From Streptomyces sp. NBC_01306 (GTDB lineage Bacteria > Actinomycetota > Actinomycetes > Streptomycetales > Streptomycetaceae), in contig NZ_JAPEPC010000001.1 in assembly GCF_026340465.1 (NCBI RefSeq), positions 6,835,501 to 6,899,500 on the forward strand: a stretch of 64,000 nt of DNA, in the 5' to 3' direction. How positions within the stretch are numbered: the stretch's first letter is position 1; each line of letters opens with the position of its first letter. The translations under genes and the position numbers were made by a program. A model generated the notes under the pieces. That model ran no database searches and was not told the origin of the DNA. It saw only the letters and a list, made by a program, of their open reading frames with translations. Shown here in pieces: positions 33,160 through 42,030 of this stretch.

Positions 33160-33237
33160 GCCGGCCGGGAGTGCTTCCCGGCCGGCCGACGCGGCCAGGA
33201 GTCCGGCCCCGGCCGCGCGGGCCGGGGCCGGACTCCT
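33160..33237 (-). terminator. Two tandem strong hairpins after the phospholipase D-like gene
   Basis: Hairpin A: 11-bp perfect arms, 33160-33170 and 33176-33186, with a 5-nt loop. Hairpin B: 18-bp perfect arms, 33197-33214 and 33220-33237, with a 5-nt loop GCGCG. They lie 33-110 bp beyond the stop codon of the phospholipase D-like gene and upstream of the VOC gene, so they should insulate the two. Confidence 0.85.
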
Positions 33238-33269
33238 GCAGAGCTGCTGTGGTCCTGATCCCGACGGGG

Positions 33270-34259
33270 TCAGGCCGTGCCGGAGCTCTTGAGGAAGTCG
33301 GCGTCGAATGCCTTCTCGATGCCGCTGACCACTGCGGAGTCACTGACGATGAGGCCGAGTTCGCGGTTGTGGTTGAGCGAGTTGTCGGAGAAGTTCTCCG
33401 AACCGGCAAACACCTTCGCGGAGGACATGCCGTAGTCGGCGACGATCGCCTTGGCGTGGATGTAGTAGCCGGTGGAACTCGTGTAGGTGGTCACCTTGCC
33501 ACCCGCCGCAGTGACCTCCTGCAGCTCCTTGCTGTACTTCGACGACTGGTTCTCGGCGACGACGCGAACGGCGACGCCGCGCTTCGCGTCCGCGACGACC
33601 GCATTCACCAGCGCGGAGTCACCGAACTCCTCCTCCTGGACATCGAGGCTGCTCTTCGCGCCCGTGACCAGGGCCAGCAGATGGCTCTGCGAGTCGGTGG
33701 GCGACCAGACCAGGTCCGTACCGTCGGACGGGGTGACGGAGGTCTTCGCGTAGTCGGCGTCGAAGACCTTCTCGATCGCCGCGACATCGCCCTGGTCGGT
33801 GTCGAAGACGCCGTAGTCGCGCGAGGTCGAGTAGTACTCCGTGTCGAAGTTGCCGGTGCTGATGTACGACTTGGCGCCGTCGACGGTGATCGTCTTCTGG
33901 TGGGTGTACACGTACGCCGATGACGAGTACGTGACCCCGGCACCGGCCGCGGACAGGGCCTTGTAGGCGGCGCCGTCGATGGACGAATGCTGGGAGTCGA
34001 AGACCACGCGGACCTTCACGCCCGCCTTCTGCTGCTTCACCAGATCGTTGACGAGAGTGGTGTCGCGCAACTCGTAGATCGTCACGTCGACCGACTTCTT
34101 GGCCGAGTTGACGAAGTCGTAGATCGCGCCTTCCTTCTGGTCCGGCAGGACCACCAGGGAGTAGGCGCTCGCGGCATGGGCCGTAGCAGGGAGGAGGGCA
34201 CATACGGCGGCCAGGGCGCCTGCGGCCAGGGTGGGCATGAGGCGGTGTGTGGGGTTCAC
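33270..34259 (-). CDS. Secreted phospholipase D-like protein with two HKD motifs
   Basis: A 329-residue exported protein. The signal peptide (RLMPTLAAGALAAVCALLPATAHA, cleavage near residue 29) precedes two PLD repeats. The HxKx4D motifs are HQKTITVD (His120) and HAKAIVAD in the second half, each followed by the GNFD or SENFSDNS element. It may hydrolyse phospholipids or nucleic acid outside the cell; members this size are often nuclease-like or cardiolipin-synthase-like. The start is the GTG at 34259, with CAGGAG five bases upstream. Confidence 0.88.
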   Translation of the reverse strand: MNPTHRLMPTLAAGALAAVCALLPATAHAASAYSLVVLPDQKEGAIYDFVNSAKKSVDVTIYELRDTTLVNDLVKQQKAGVKVRVVFDSQHSSIDGAAYKALSAAGAGVTYSSSAYVYTHQKTITVDGAKSYISTGNFDTEYYSTSRDYGVFDTDQGDVAAIEKVFDADYAKTSVTPSDGTDLVWSPTDSQSHLLALVTGAKSSLDVQEEEFGDSALVNAVVADAKRGVAVRVVAENQSSKYSKELQEVTAAGGKVTTYTSSTGYYIHAKAIVADYGMSSAKVFAGSENFSDNSLNHNRELGLIVSDSAVVSGIEKAFDADFLKSSGTA

Positions 34260-34585
34260 CGGGGCTCCTGTACGTAGTCTCGTGGGGGCGCGCAACGCGC
34301 GTAGCGCATCCCAGTAGGGCATAGCGCCGAGGCTTGCTGAAGCTCAGTTGAGTGAACAGAGGGGAAGCGTTGTGCAAAGCGCCACAGGCTTTACTCCTGC
34401 ATCAACTGTCCCAAAAGGGTGTGCAGTTGGCGCACGTCTGTCCGACGGATCCCGGTCGGCGGGCGCAGCCGCCCGCCGCGCAACTCCACCCTCGGCCACG
34501 GGTGGCAATGCGATCGGCGGGAACGGGTCGGACAACTGATGCGGCGCCGAGCCACAACCTCCCGTTGTACACATAGGGTGGCCGC
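34260..34585. promoter_or_regulatory. 326-bp divergent intergenic region
   Basis: This gap separates the phospholipase D-like gene from a LysR gene. On the plus strand TAGGGT at 34574-34579 sits seven bases before the LysR ATG, so transcription would start at or next to the A of the start codon, that is, leaderless. No good -35 is visible. The rest shows no gene or clear hairpin. Confidence 0.4.
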
Positions 34586-35533
34586 ATGGACCTCGACGCC
34601 GTTCGTACCTTCGTCGCCGCTGCGGATGCCGGGCAGTTTCAGGAAGCCGCCGCGGCGCTCTCGATCACCCAGCAGGCCGTCTCCAAGCGCATCGCCGCGC
34701 TGGAGAAGGACCTGGAGGCGCGTCTGTTCACCCGCACGGCCCGCGGAGCCCGGCTCACGATCGACGGCCAGGCGTTCCTGCCTCACGCCCGCGAACTCCT
34801 GCGGGCGGAAGAACGCGCCGACGCGTCGGTGCGTCCGGGCCGGCGCGCTCTGCGCATCGATGTCGTCAGCCGGCGGATCGCGTCGGCAGTGCTCCTGCAG
34901 GACTTCCACCGTATGCGTCCTGAGATCTTGCTGGATGTCGTGGCACTGCTGAGCGCCGACGTCGATGCGGCAGTCGCCGCTGTCGAAGCCGGCACGATCG
35001 ACGCCACCTTCCACGCTGTGGCCTCGCAGCTGCATCTGCCGGATGCCATCAGGACCGCCCGGGTGATCGACGAGCCGCACCAGCTGCTCGTCGGGCCCCG
35101 CCACGCACTTGCCAACGCCCGTACCGTCACGCCGGCGCAGCTTGTCGGACACCGGATCTGGATGCCCGGTATCGCTGCCGGGACCGAGGTGGCCGCGTAC
35201 TTCGACGAGCTCGCCGCCGCCTTCGGGCTCACCCTCGACTTCATCGGGCCGGTCTTCGGCAACGAGGCACTGCTGGCCGAGATCGCCGACTCCGCGGAGC
35301 TGGCCACTCTGGTCGGCGAGCGTACGCGGTATCTGTGGCCGGACAGCTACGACCTGAGGCGCATCCCGGTACGCGGCCCGGCACTGATCTACCCGCTGTC
35401 CCTGATCTGGCGCGACGACAACCCCCACCCCGCGCTCGCCGAATTCCGCGACTACCTCGGCTCCCGACGGCCGAGCCCGCCCAACACCGAGTCCTGGACA
35501 CCGACATGGGCGCAGTGGTCGGCAAGGTCATGA
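34586..35533 (+). CDS. LysR-family transcriptional regulator
   Basis: A 315-residue LTTR: HTH at about 1-60 (MDLDAVRTFVAAADAGQFQEAAAALSITQQAVSKRIAALEKDL) and an effector domain from about residue 88. No Shine-Dalgarno site precedes the ATG, and a -10-like TAGGGT is seven bases upstream, so the mRNA may be leaderless. Its neighbours are a divergent phospholipase D-like gene and a convergent SDR gene, and its target is not evident. Confidence 0.87.
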   Translation: MDLDAVRTFVAAADAGQFQEAAAALSITQQAVSKRIAALEKDLEARLFTRTARGARLTIDGQAFLPHARELLRAEERADASVRPGRRALRIDVVSRRIASAVLLQDFHRMRPEILLDVVALLSADVDAAVAAVEAGTIDATFHAVASQLHLPDAIRTARVIDEPHQLLVGPRHALANARTVTPAQLVGHRIWMPGIAAGTEVAAYFDELAAAFGLTLDFIGPVFGNEALLAEIADSAELATLVGERTRYLWPDSYDLRRIPVRGPALIYPLSLIWRDDNPHPALAEFRDYLGSRRPSPPNTESWTPTWAQWSARS

Positions 35534-35579
35534 CCTGAACCGAGACCGGCCGCCGAACCGGCCCGGGCGCCGCCGTACG

Positions 35580-35622
35580 ATCGCGGCCGGGCACCGGGAC
35601 CGGTGTGCTCCCCGGCCGCGAT
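35580..35622. terminator. Bidirectional hairpin between convergent LysR and SDR genes
   Basis: ATCGCGGCCGGG (35580-35591) pairs perfectly with CCCGGCCGCGAT (35611-35622). The 19-nt intervening sequence itself contains CACCGG/CCGGTG, which extends the stem. It sits between two convergent stop codons. Confidence 0.75.
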
Positions 35623-35638
35623 GGCCTTCACGCGCGCC

Positions 35639-36394
35639 TCATGCCCGCCTGCCGCCGTCGACCGACATCGCGATCCCCGTGACGTAGGACGCGGCGTCCG
35701 AGCAGAGCCAGACCGCCGCCGCGGCGGCCTCCTCCGGCATGGCGAGCCGGCCGAGCGGCGTGATCCCCGCCTGCTGCGCGATCATGTCCGTGCCGTCCGC
35801 CACCTTCTCGAACCCGGCAGTGAGAGTCGGGCCGGGGCAGACGGCGTTGACCCGGATGTTGTCCGGCGCGTAGTCCACCGCGGCGGCCTTGGTGAGCCCG
35901 ACGATGCCGTGCTTGGCGGCCACGTAGGCGGGGGCGTGCGGAATCGCGTACAGGCCGCCGTTGGAGGCGATGTTGACGATCGCGCCGCCTCCACGGAGCA
36001 AGGGCAGCTCGTACTTCATGCAGAGGAAGGTCCCGGCCAGATTGACGTGGACCACGCGCTCGAACTCGTCCAGGGTCATCCGGTCGAGCTGCTGGTGGTG
36101 CGAGGCCAGGCCGGCGTTGTTCACGGCGAAATCGAGGCCGCCGTAGGCCGTGACCGTGCGCTCCACGGCCGTCCGCACGGAGCGTTCGTCGGCGATGTCG
36201 ACGGTGACGGCCAGCGCTTCCCCGCCGTCCTTTGTGATCATTTCGGTGGTCTCGGCCGCTGTGCGCTCGTCGATGTCGAGCACGGCGACCGCGGCGCCGC
36301 TCCGGGCCAGCTCCAGCGCCGTCGCGCGGCCGATCCCACTGCCGGCGCCGGTGACCAGTCCCGCCTTGCGGGCCTTTCGGGAGAGGTCGCTCAT
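35639..36394 (-). CDS. SDR-family oxidoreductase
   Basis: A 251-residue classical short-chain dehydrogenase: TGAGSGIG near residue 16, DFAVNNAG, IVNIASN, YVAAKHG and a C-terminal VTGIAMSVDGG. It probably uses NAD(H), since an Asp (VLDID) ends beta-2. It is coupled by a 4-bp overlap to the small barrel protein upstream, and both are divergent from a LysR regulator. The substrate is unknown. Confidence 0.88.
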   Translation of the reverse strand: MSDLSRKARKAGLVTGAGSGIGRATALELARSGAAVAVLDIDERTAAETTEMITKDGGEALAVTVDIADERSVRTAVERTVTAYGGLDFAVNNAGLASHHQQLDRMTLDEFERVVHVNLAGTFLCMKYELPLLRGGGAIVNIASNGGLYAIPHAPAYVAAKHGIVGLTKAAAVDYAPDNIRVNAVCPGPTLTAGFEKVADGTDMIAQQAGITPLGRLAMPEEAAAAAVWLCSDAASYVTGIAMSVDGGRRA

Positions 36395-36708
36395 ACCAGC
36401 GGCTCGTGGTTCGCCCAGGCGACCTTGTACGGGTGCCGTGACTGCCAGTGGCGGATGACCTCGTGCAGGCCGGGCGCGGTGAACGCCTTCGCGAGGGCGT
36501 CGGTGTCGGCCACGGCGACCTGCACGATCGCGGTCGCGATCAGCGCCGGAATGGCCTCCTCGCCGGGGACAGGGATGTGGCGCCGGGCCGCGATCGACTG
36601 GACGAGACCGGAGTCGAGCATGGCCCGTTCGATGTCTGTGAGGTATTGGTCGAGTTCAGCGGTGGGCAGCGGCTGATCGAAGGAGACGATCATTGTGTGG
36701 TTGATCAT
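36391..36708 (-). CDS. Small hypothetical protein, probable dimeric alpha/beta barrel
   Basis: A 105-residue protein with an alternating pattern (HTMIVSFDQPLP; AELDQYLTDIERAMLDSG; ALIATAIVQVAVADTDALAKAF; HEVIRHWQSRHPYKVAWANHEP), suggestive of an antibiotic-monooxygenase-like ferredoxin fold. I chose the ATG at 36708, which leaves a 69-bp divergent promoter region before the LysR gene. The 4-bp overlap with the SDR start implies a joint function. Confidence 0.7.
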   Translation of the reverse strand: MINHTMIVSFDQPLPTAELDQYLTDIERAMLDSGLVQSIAARRHIPVPGEEAIPALIATAIVQVAVADTDALAKAFTAPGLHEVIRHWQSRHPYKVAWANHEPLV

Positions 36709-36777
36709 GTGCCAATTTTGATGGCGACCACCGACCGTGTCCAAGATCGGTTCGATATTCAGCGATAACCTGGAGGC

Positions 36778-37626
36778 ATGATTGAACTACAGACCCGTGA
36801 GCTGGAGTACTTCATCGCAGTCGCCGGCGAGCTGCATTTCGGCCGGGCCGCCGTGCGGCTCTCGATCGCCCAGCCGGCGCTGTCGAAGGCGATCCAGCGG
36901 ATCGAGACCCGGCTCGGTGTCCCGCTGTTCGTCCGCTCCAGCCGCCGAGTCGAACTCACCCCGGCCGGGGAGGCGTTGCAGGAACACGGGCGGCACGCGC
37001 TCAACGCGGTCAGTGCCGCGGTCCGCAACGCCCGGCGCGCCGGCGACACCCAGGCCCACCTGCGACTCGTACTCAAGCCCGGCGGTGACGCGGGCCTGCT
37101 GTCCGGGATCCTGGCCGCGTACGCCCACCAGCCCGACGCCCGCCGGGTGGACATCCTGTTCAGCGGCCCCGCCGACCGCGCCGACTTCCTGCTCGGCGGC
37201 CGGGCCGATGTCGGCCTGCTCTATGTGCCGTTCGACGATCTCGACGGCCTGGCCCACGAGACATTGCGTACCGAGGACCGCGTGGTCATCGTCCCGTCCG
37301 GGCACCGGCTGGCCGGGCGCGCCTCGGTGCTCATGTCCGATCTGGAGGGTGAGACGCTGCCGCGCTGGAAGGGGATCCCCGGGGGCGACGGCACCGGCCC
37401 CGAGGTCACCGATGTGGTCCAGATGCTCCACATGATCACGGTCGGCCGGATGATCGGGGTGCTGCCGCGCTCACTGGTCGAACCGGTCCCGGCCGGCCTC
37501 ACCTGCGTCCCGGTGACCGACGCGCCGCCCAGCCGTCTGGTGCTCGCCTGGAACGAGCAGGACCGCCGCCCGCTGGTCGCGTCGTTCGTGGCCGCCGCGC
37601 GCAGTACCGGAACCGCACCTGAGTGA
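36778..37626 (+). CDS. LysR-family transcriptional regulator
   Basis: A 282-residue LTTR with HTH ELEYFIAVAGELHFGRAAVRLSIAQPALSKAIQRIE (about 9-43) and a C-terminal effector domain with the usual LLYVPFDD and EDRVVIVPSGH segments. GGAGG precedes the ATG. The divergent arrangement with the barrel protein-SDR pair is the classical LTTR layout, so that pair is the probable target. Its downstream end converges with the amidase gene. Confidence 0.87.
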   Translation: MIELQTRELEYFIAVAGELHFGRAAVRLSIAQPALSKAIQRIETRLGVPLFVRSSRRVELTPAGEALQEHGRHALNAVSAAVRNARRAGDTQAHLRLVLKPGGDAGLLSGILAAYAHQPDARRVDILFSGPADRADFLLGGRADVGLLYVPFDDLDGLAHETLRTEDRVVIVPSGHRLAGRASVLMSDLEGETLPRWKGIPGGDGTGPEVTDVVQMLHMITVGRMIGVLPRSLVEPVPAGLTCVPVTDAPPSRLVLAWNEQDRRPLVASFVAAARSTGTAPE

Positions 37627-37675
37627 GGCGCGGAGCACCCTTCACCGCCGTGCCCGGCCTGCCGTCCGGTGGCTT

Positions 37676-39160
37676 TCAACCGGCCGCCGCTCCCGGATCC
37701 GCGGAGAGGAGGCGTGCGTACCGGTGCTGCCAGGGAGATGCCTCCTCCAGCTGGGCGCTGAGCGAGATGAGGGTGGTCTCGCCGGCCGGGCGCCCCACCA
37801 GGGAGACTCCGACGGGCAGCCCGCCCCGGGACCAGTACAACGGTACGTTGACGACCGGCTGGCCCGTCATGTTGTACGGGCTGGTGAACGCGCTGAAGGC
37901 GCTCTGGCGCCGCAGGTTGGCCAGCGGATCGCCGGTCTCGGCGAAGTACTCCACCGGCTGCGGCAGCGAAGCCAGTGTCGGGGTGAGGATGACGTCGTAA
38001 CCGGCGGTCGCCTCGACGGCACGGCGGCTCGCCCGCTGCATACCGGTGATCGCGGCGGCGAACCGCTCGCCGGTGACCGTCCTCCCGTACTCGCGCCAGG
38101 CGCGGGTCACCGGGCGCAGCAGCTCCTCGGCCCCGGGTTCCACGGCGTAGCCGAGTGACTGCACGCTCCATGCGGCGGTGAAGAAGTCGCCGAGCTCGGG
38201 GCCGAACGGCGTGGCGATGTCCTCGATGTCATGTCCCAGCTCCTCCAGGAGCTGGGAGGCGTGCTCCCAGGCCGCCAGGCACGTGGGGTCGACGTCCACG
38301 CCCGGGGCTGCGGGCTTCGCGTACCGGCCGATACGCAGTCGACCGGGGCTGCGTTCGGCGTGGGCCAGGAACGTCTCGCCCTCCGGCAGCGGCGGCGCCC
38401 AGTGCGGGTCGCCCGGCATGGGTCCGGCCAGCACATCCAGCATGGCGGCGGCATCCCGTACGGTACGGGCCAACGGGCCTTGCACGGCGAGGCCGTTGAC
38501 CTCGGCCCCGGCCGGCCCGGAGCTGACCCGGCCACGGGACGGCTTGATGCCGAACAGCCCGCAGGCGCTCGCCGGGATCCGGATGGAGCCGCCGCCGTCA
38601 CTGGCGTGTGCGACCGCCACCATGCCGAGTGCCACCGCGACCGCCGCCCCGCCGCTGGAGCCGCCGGCGGACAGCGCGGGGTCCCAGGGATTGCGGGCCG
38701 GCCCGGTCAGGTCGTTGTCGGTGTAGCAACAGCAGCCGAATTCCGGGGTGTTGGTCTTTCCCAGGCTGATCGTGCCGGCCTCGCGCAACCGGGTCACCGT
38801 GTGGGCGTCCACCTCCGGTACGGACCCGGCGAAGGCCCGGGAACCGTACGTCGTGCGCACACCGGCGGTGTCGACCAGGTCCTTGACAGCCGTCGGTACG
38901 CCGAACAGCGGTGAGAGACCCTCCTCCCCGCGCCGCTCCTGCACCGCTGCGGCCTGCGCGACGGCCGCACGGTGATCGATGGTGAGGAATGCTCCGTAGC
39001 GGTCGTTGAACTGCTCGATACGGGCCAGTTGGTGCTGTACGAGTTCCAGGGGGCCGACCTCGCCCCTGCGTACGGCTGCGCCCTGGTCGAGGGCGCTGAG
39101 TCCGTGGAGACCGCCACCCGCCTGCTGGGGCGCTCCGGCCTGTCCCGTCACTTCCGTCAT
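37676..39160 (-). CDS. Amidase-signature-family amidase
   Basis: A 494-residue amidase with catalytic Lys93 (TAVKDLV), Ser168 (AGGSSGG) and nucleophile Ser192 (DGGGSIRIPAS); the 75/24-residue spacing equals that of FAAH. A CCC run (FGCCCYTDN, about 142-150) is unusual. Its start overlaps the MFS gene end by 4 bp, so it is the second gene of an uptake-plus-hydrolysis operon. The substrate is an unknown amide; it is a different subfamily from the IacH-like protein. Confidence 0.88.
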   Translation of the reverse strand: MTEVTGQAGAPQQAGGGLHGLSALDQGAAVRRGEVGPLELVQHQLARIEQFNDRYGAFLTIDHRAAVAQAAAVQERRGEEGLSPLFGVPTAVKDLVDTAGVRTTYGSRAFAGSVPEVDAHTVTRLREAGTISLGKTNTPEFGCCCYTDNDLTGPARNPWDPALSAGGSSGGAAVAVALGMVAVAHASDGGGSIRIPASACGLFGIKPSRGRVSSGPAGAEVNGLAVQGPLARTVRDAAAMLDVLAGPMPGDPHWAPPLPEGETFLAHAERSPGRLRIGRYAKPAAPGVDVDPTCLAAWEHASQLLEELGHDIEDIATPFGPELGDFFTAAWSVQSLGYAVEPGAEELLRPVTRAWREYGRTVTGERFAAAITGMQRASRRAVEATAGYDVILTPTLASLPQPVEYFAETGDPLANLRRQSAFSAFTSPYNMTGQPVVNVPLYWSRGGLPVGVSLVGRPAGETTLISLSAQLEEASPWQHRYARLLSADPGAAAG

Positions 39161-40851
39161 GCGCTGATCTCCTTCATCCCGGCGAGCTGTTGTGCCACCA
39201 GACGCTCGTGGGCCTCGGTGTCGCGGCGTGCTTCACGTGGGCGCCAGCGGCCGGTCATCACGAAGATGCACGGCAGGAACAGCACCTGGCCTCCCAGGCA
39301 GACCCACCACCAGGTCTGCCACTCCTGCGCGTTGTGTGCGGTGGCCTTCTGCACTTCCGGGCCGTGGACGCGCAGGATCTTCAGTTGTGGTGCGGCCTTC
39401 CGGACGGTCCGCAAGCCGCCCGCGCCGACCTCCTGCACCGCCCGCGCCGTCAGCGGTGCGGGTGCCTTGCCCGGGGGATAGGAGGAGAGCTGCGCGAAGA
39501 GCTGCGGATGGGCGCGCGTGATGGCCAGGGCGGGGGCGGCCTGGACAGAGGCCTCTTTGACCGCTGTGCCGTGCTCGATGAGCGGGGTCACGGTGCTCAC
39601 GACCAGCGGCAGGCAGGCAGCGGAGGCGGCGACCGTGATCCGTATGAGCCACCCCCACACGGCCAGCCCGGTCGCGATGGCCGCGGGGTTGCGCCGCTCG
39701 ACCGTCTCGGTGAAGCCCGCCATCCACGGTGAGTACGCGACGCCGCTGGTGGCGCCGATGCCCGCCACGATGAACGCGAAGGTGTAATAGCCCGTGTGCG
39801 GCTGGGTGGTGTGCAGCACGAATGCGAGGGTGAAGCCGATCGAGCCGAGCGCACCGATCAGCATGAACGGCTTGCGCACCCGCAGCCGGTCGGAGAGGAG
39901 TCCGGCTGCCACCAGGAAGACGGCGTTCGTCCCCCAATACCAGTTGAGCAGGGAGTTCGTGCGCTGCGCGGAGTATCCGAAGTTCGTGGCGAAATAGACT
40001 ACGAAGTTGCCGACCGCGGCGAAGTACAGCAACAGGTAGAGGCTGATGGCGAGGGCCGAGCCGAGGACATCGAGGCGGAGCATCTGGCGCCACTGTCCGT
40101 GCAGGGCCGACTCGGCGTCGATCCCCTTGGCGCGTGCCTCGACCAGGGCGCGGTCACGCAGGCTCACCATGATCTGGCCGCGCAGCGCGGGGGCGAGTTC
40201 CCGCAGTCCGATGAACGCGGCCACGAACACGACCAGTCCGGCGACCCCCGCATACCGGATCTCGTCCTGCCAGGTGGTGGAGCCGGTGAAGGTGCGGCCG
40301 GTGACCGCCGTGACCACGAGACTCCCGACAACCGGGCCCATCGTCCAGTACCCCATGGCCGAGGCGCGGCCGAGCTGCGGCGAGAAGTCGCGGATCAGCG
40401 CGGGGGTGGCCACCAGGATCATGCCTTCGACGAGTGCGACGCACGCGTAGATGACCAGGTAGCTCACCTTTCCCGGCGCGTTCGGCAGGGCGAACGTGGT
40501 GAGCAGGCCGACCAGGAGCAGGCCGTACACCGCGATGTTCGCCCGTCCCCAGCGGTCGGCAAGACCGGCCACCAGGGAGGCGAAGGCGCCGACCGCGTTG
40601 GCGGCCACCGAGATGTAGACGAAGTACAGGAACGTCATGTGGTAGTGGCTGATGATGGCCGTCGACACGGCGTACTGGATGTAGAGCTGGTAGTACAGAA
40701 CGACCGTGGCGAGCACGACGATCGCCAGATACCAGTAGCGGCGACGGTTCTCCGGATAGTGGTCCAGCTGACGGTTGCCCAGCCCCCTCAACGCTGAAGT
40801 GAGCGCCCGGCCCTGCGGCCGTGCTGTCCCCGCCGGTGACGGAACCGTCAT
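39157..40851 (-). CDS. MFS transporter with a long extracytoplasmic loop near the C-terminus
   Basis: A 564-residue membrane protein. The first twelve-helix block starts at YWYLAIVVLATVVLYYQLYIQYAV and carries the loop 2-3 motif GLADRWGRANI. Between the last two helices is an insert of about 100 residues (HGTAVKEASVQAAPALAITRAHPQLF...). The tail is cytosolic. It precedes the amidase with a 4-bp overlap, and a TetR-type palindrome lies 59 bp upstream of the ATG. It is a likely importer of the amidase substrate, although efflux cannot be excluded. Confidence 0.85.
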   Translation of the reverse strand: MTVPSPAGTARPQGRALTSALRGLGNRQLDHYPENRRRYWYLAIVVLATVVLYYQLYIQYAVSTAIISHYHMTFLYFVYISVAANAVGAFASLVAGLADRWGRANIAVYGLLLVGLLTTFALPNAPGKVSYLVIYACVALVEGMILVATPALIRDFSPQLGRASAMGYWTMGPVVGSLVVTAVTGRTFTGSTTWQDEIRYAGVAGLVVFVAAFIGLRELAPALRGQIMVSLRDRALVEARAKGIDAESALHGQWRQMLRLDVLGSALAISLYLLLYFAAVGNFVVYFATNFGYSAQRTNSLLNWYWGTNAVFLVAAGLLSDRLRVRKPFMLIGALGSIGFTLAFVLHTTQPHTGYYTFAFIVAGIGATSGVAYSPWMAGFTETVERRNPAAIATGLAVWGWLIRITVAASAACLPLVVSTVTPLIEHGTAVKEASVQAAPALAITRAHPQLFAQLSSYPPGKAPAPLTARAVQEVGAGGLRTVRKAAPQLKILRVHGPEVQKATAHNAQEWQTWWWVCLGGQVLFLPCIFVMTGRWRPREARRDTEAHERLVAQQLAGMKEISA

Positions 40852-40909
40852 CCTGGCCTCCTGCCGATGAGTGCGTACGCCTTCGGGCGTCGCATGGCCG
40901 GGAGGGTAG

Positions 40910-40925
40910 TACTGACTGGTCGGTA
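40910..40925. promoter_or_regulatory. TetR-type palindromic operator upstream of the MFS-amidase operon
   Basis: TACTGACTGGTCGGTA, a 16-bp palindrome with one mismatched pair, of the TAC-n-GAC-n2-GTC-n-GTA type bound by many TetR-family repressors. It lies 59-74 bp upstream of the MFS start. No TetR gene is present in the window, so the regulator would act in trans. Confidence 0.6.
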
Positions 40926-41056
40926 TGGGCCAGGGGTGCGCAGAGGATTAGTGATCCGGGCATCCGCACGCCGGTCGCTCCGGACGTGACCGCGTGCCGC
41001 AGGCAGCCGGGCGGCGCGGAGGCCGAGCGGGCGGGGGCGGACCGGCGGGGTCGTGA

Positions 41057-41737
41057 CTACGTGGCGTCGGTCCCCGCGCGGTCTGCGATGTGGGGCGGGG
41101 CGGTGATGCCGGGGGTGAGCAGGGGGTCCGGTTCGAGGGTGCCCCAGGTGGTGCGGAGGGGGAGGGTGCCGGCCCAGACGTCCAGCTCGGCGTCGGGACT
41201 CCCGCCGTCGTCCGGGGGACCGGTGCGAATCTTCACCGATGCCTCGTCGAGGGAGAGGGCGAGCAGGGCGGTGGCGGCCAGTTCCTTGCGGCTCGGGCGG
41301 CGGGCGTAGTCCCACTGGCCCGGAGTGGCCTGCTCGGTGAGGCAGCGCAGGCCCTCGGTCTTCTCGTCCGGGTCGGTGACGAGACGAGGGGTGCCGAAGA
41401 CCATGGCACTGCGGTAGTTGACACCGTGCTCGAAGACCGAGCGGGCGAGTACCAGGCCGTCCACGTGCGTGACGGTGACGCAGACGGCTGCCTCCGGGGA
41501 CGCGGCCAGGCTGCGACTGGCGACGGAGCCGTGGAAGTAGAGCGTGGTGCCGTCCGATCCGTAGACCGTGGGGACGACCATCATGGTCCCCTCGACGGTC
41601 ACCCCGAGATGGCAGATGAAGCCTGCGGCCAGGATGGCGTCGAGGTCGGCGCGTTCGAGGCTGCCCTGTTCGCGGAGCCGGCGGTGGCGTGTGCGCTCGG
41701 ACTCCGGCAGCGGCCGGCTGGGGAGGGCTGGGCTCAT
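41057..41737 (-). CDS. Pyridoxamine-5'-phosphate-oxidase-fold (FMN-binding split barrel) protein
   Basis: A 226-residue protein: LDAILAAGFICHLGVTVEGTMMVVPTVYGSDGTTLYFHGS, then NYRSAMVFGTPRLVTDPDEK. This is the pyridoxamine-oxidase-related (NimA-like) pattern with a C-terminal extension (WDYARRPSRKELAATALLAL). It probably binds flavin; the reaction is unknown. It is divergent from the second PPOX gene. Confidence 0.85.
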   Translation of the reverse strand: MSPALPSRPLPESERTRHRRLREQGSLERADLDAILAAGFICHLGVTVEGTMMVVPTVYGSDGTTLYFHGSVASRSLAASPEAAVCVTVTHVDGLVLARSVFEHGVNYRSAMVFGTPRLVTDPDEKTEGLRCLTEQATPGQWDYARRPSRKELAATALLALSLDEASVKIRTGPPDDGGSPDAELDVWAGTLPLRTTWGTLEPDPLLTPGITAPPHIADRAGTDAT

Positions 41738-42030
41738 GGCTGTCTCTCCGCGGTGACGGTGTACGGGGCTGAGCCGTTACTGGTACTGGTCCCCGCGCTC
41801 GCACGGTTTCCGGCGGTCCGGATCCCGGCTTCCGGCGGAGCATACAGATTTCGTCCCTGTATGCCCAGATCTTCTTCTGATTTCGTTGCACTGGTGGATT
41901 GATTCAACGAATTCCGTCACTGAGTCATCGACGGCTGTTCGATGATTCCAAGGGGTGGGGGAGGGCCGGGATTCCTGCCGTGGCTACCGTTGCCCAGTAC
42001 CCCACCGATCCCGACCTCTGGAGCAGCCCC

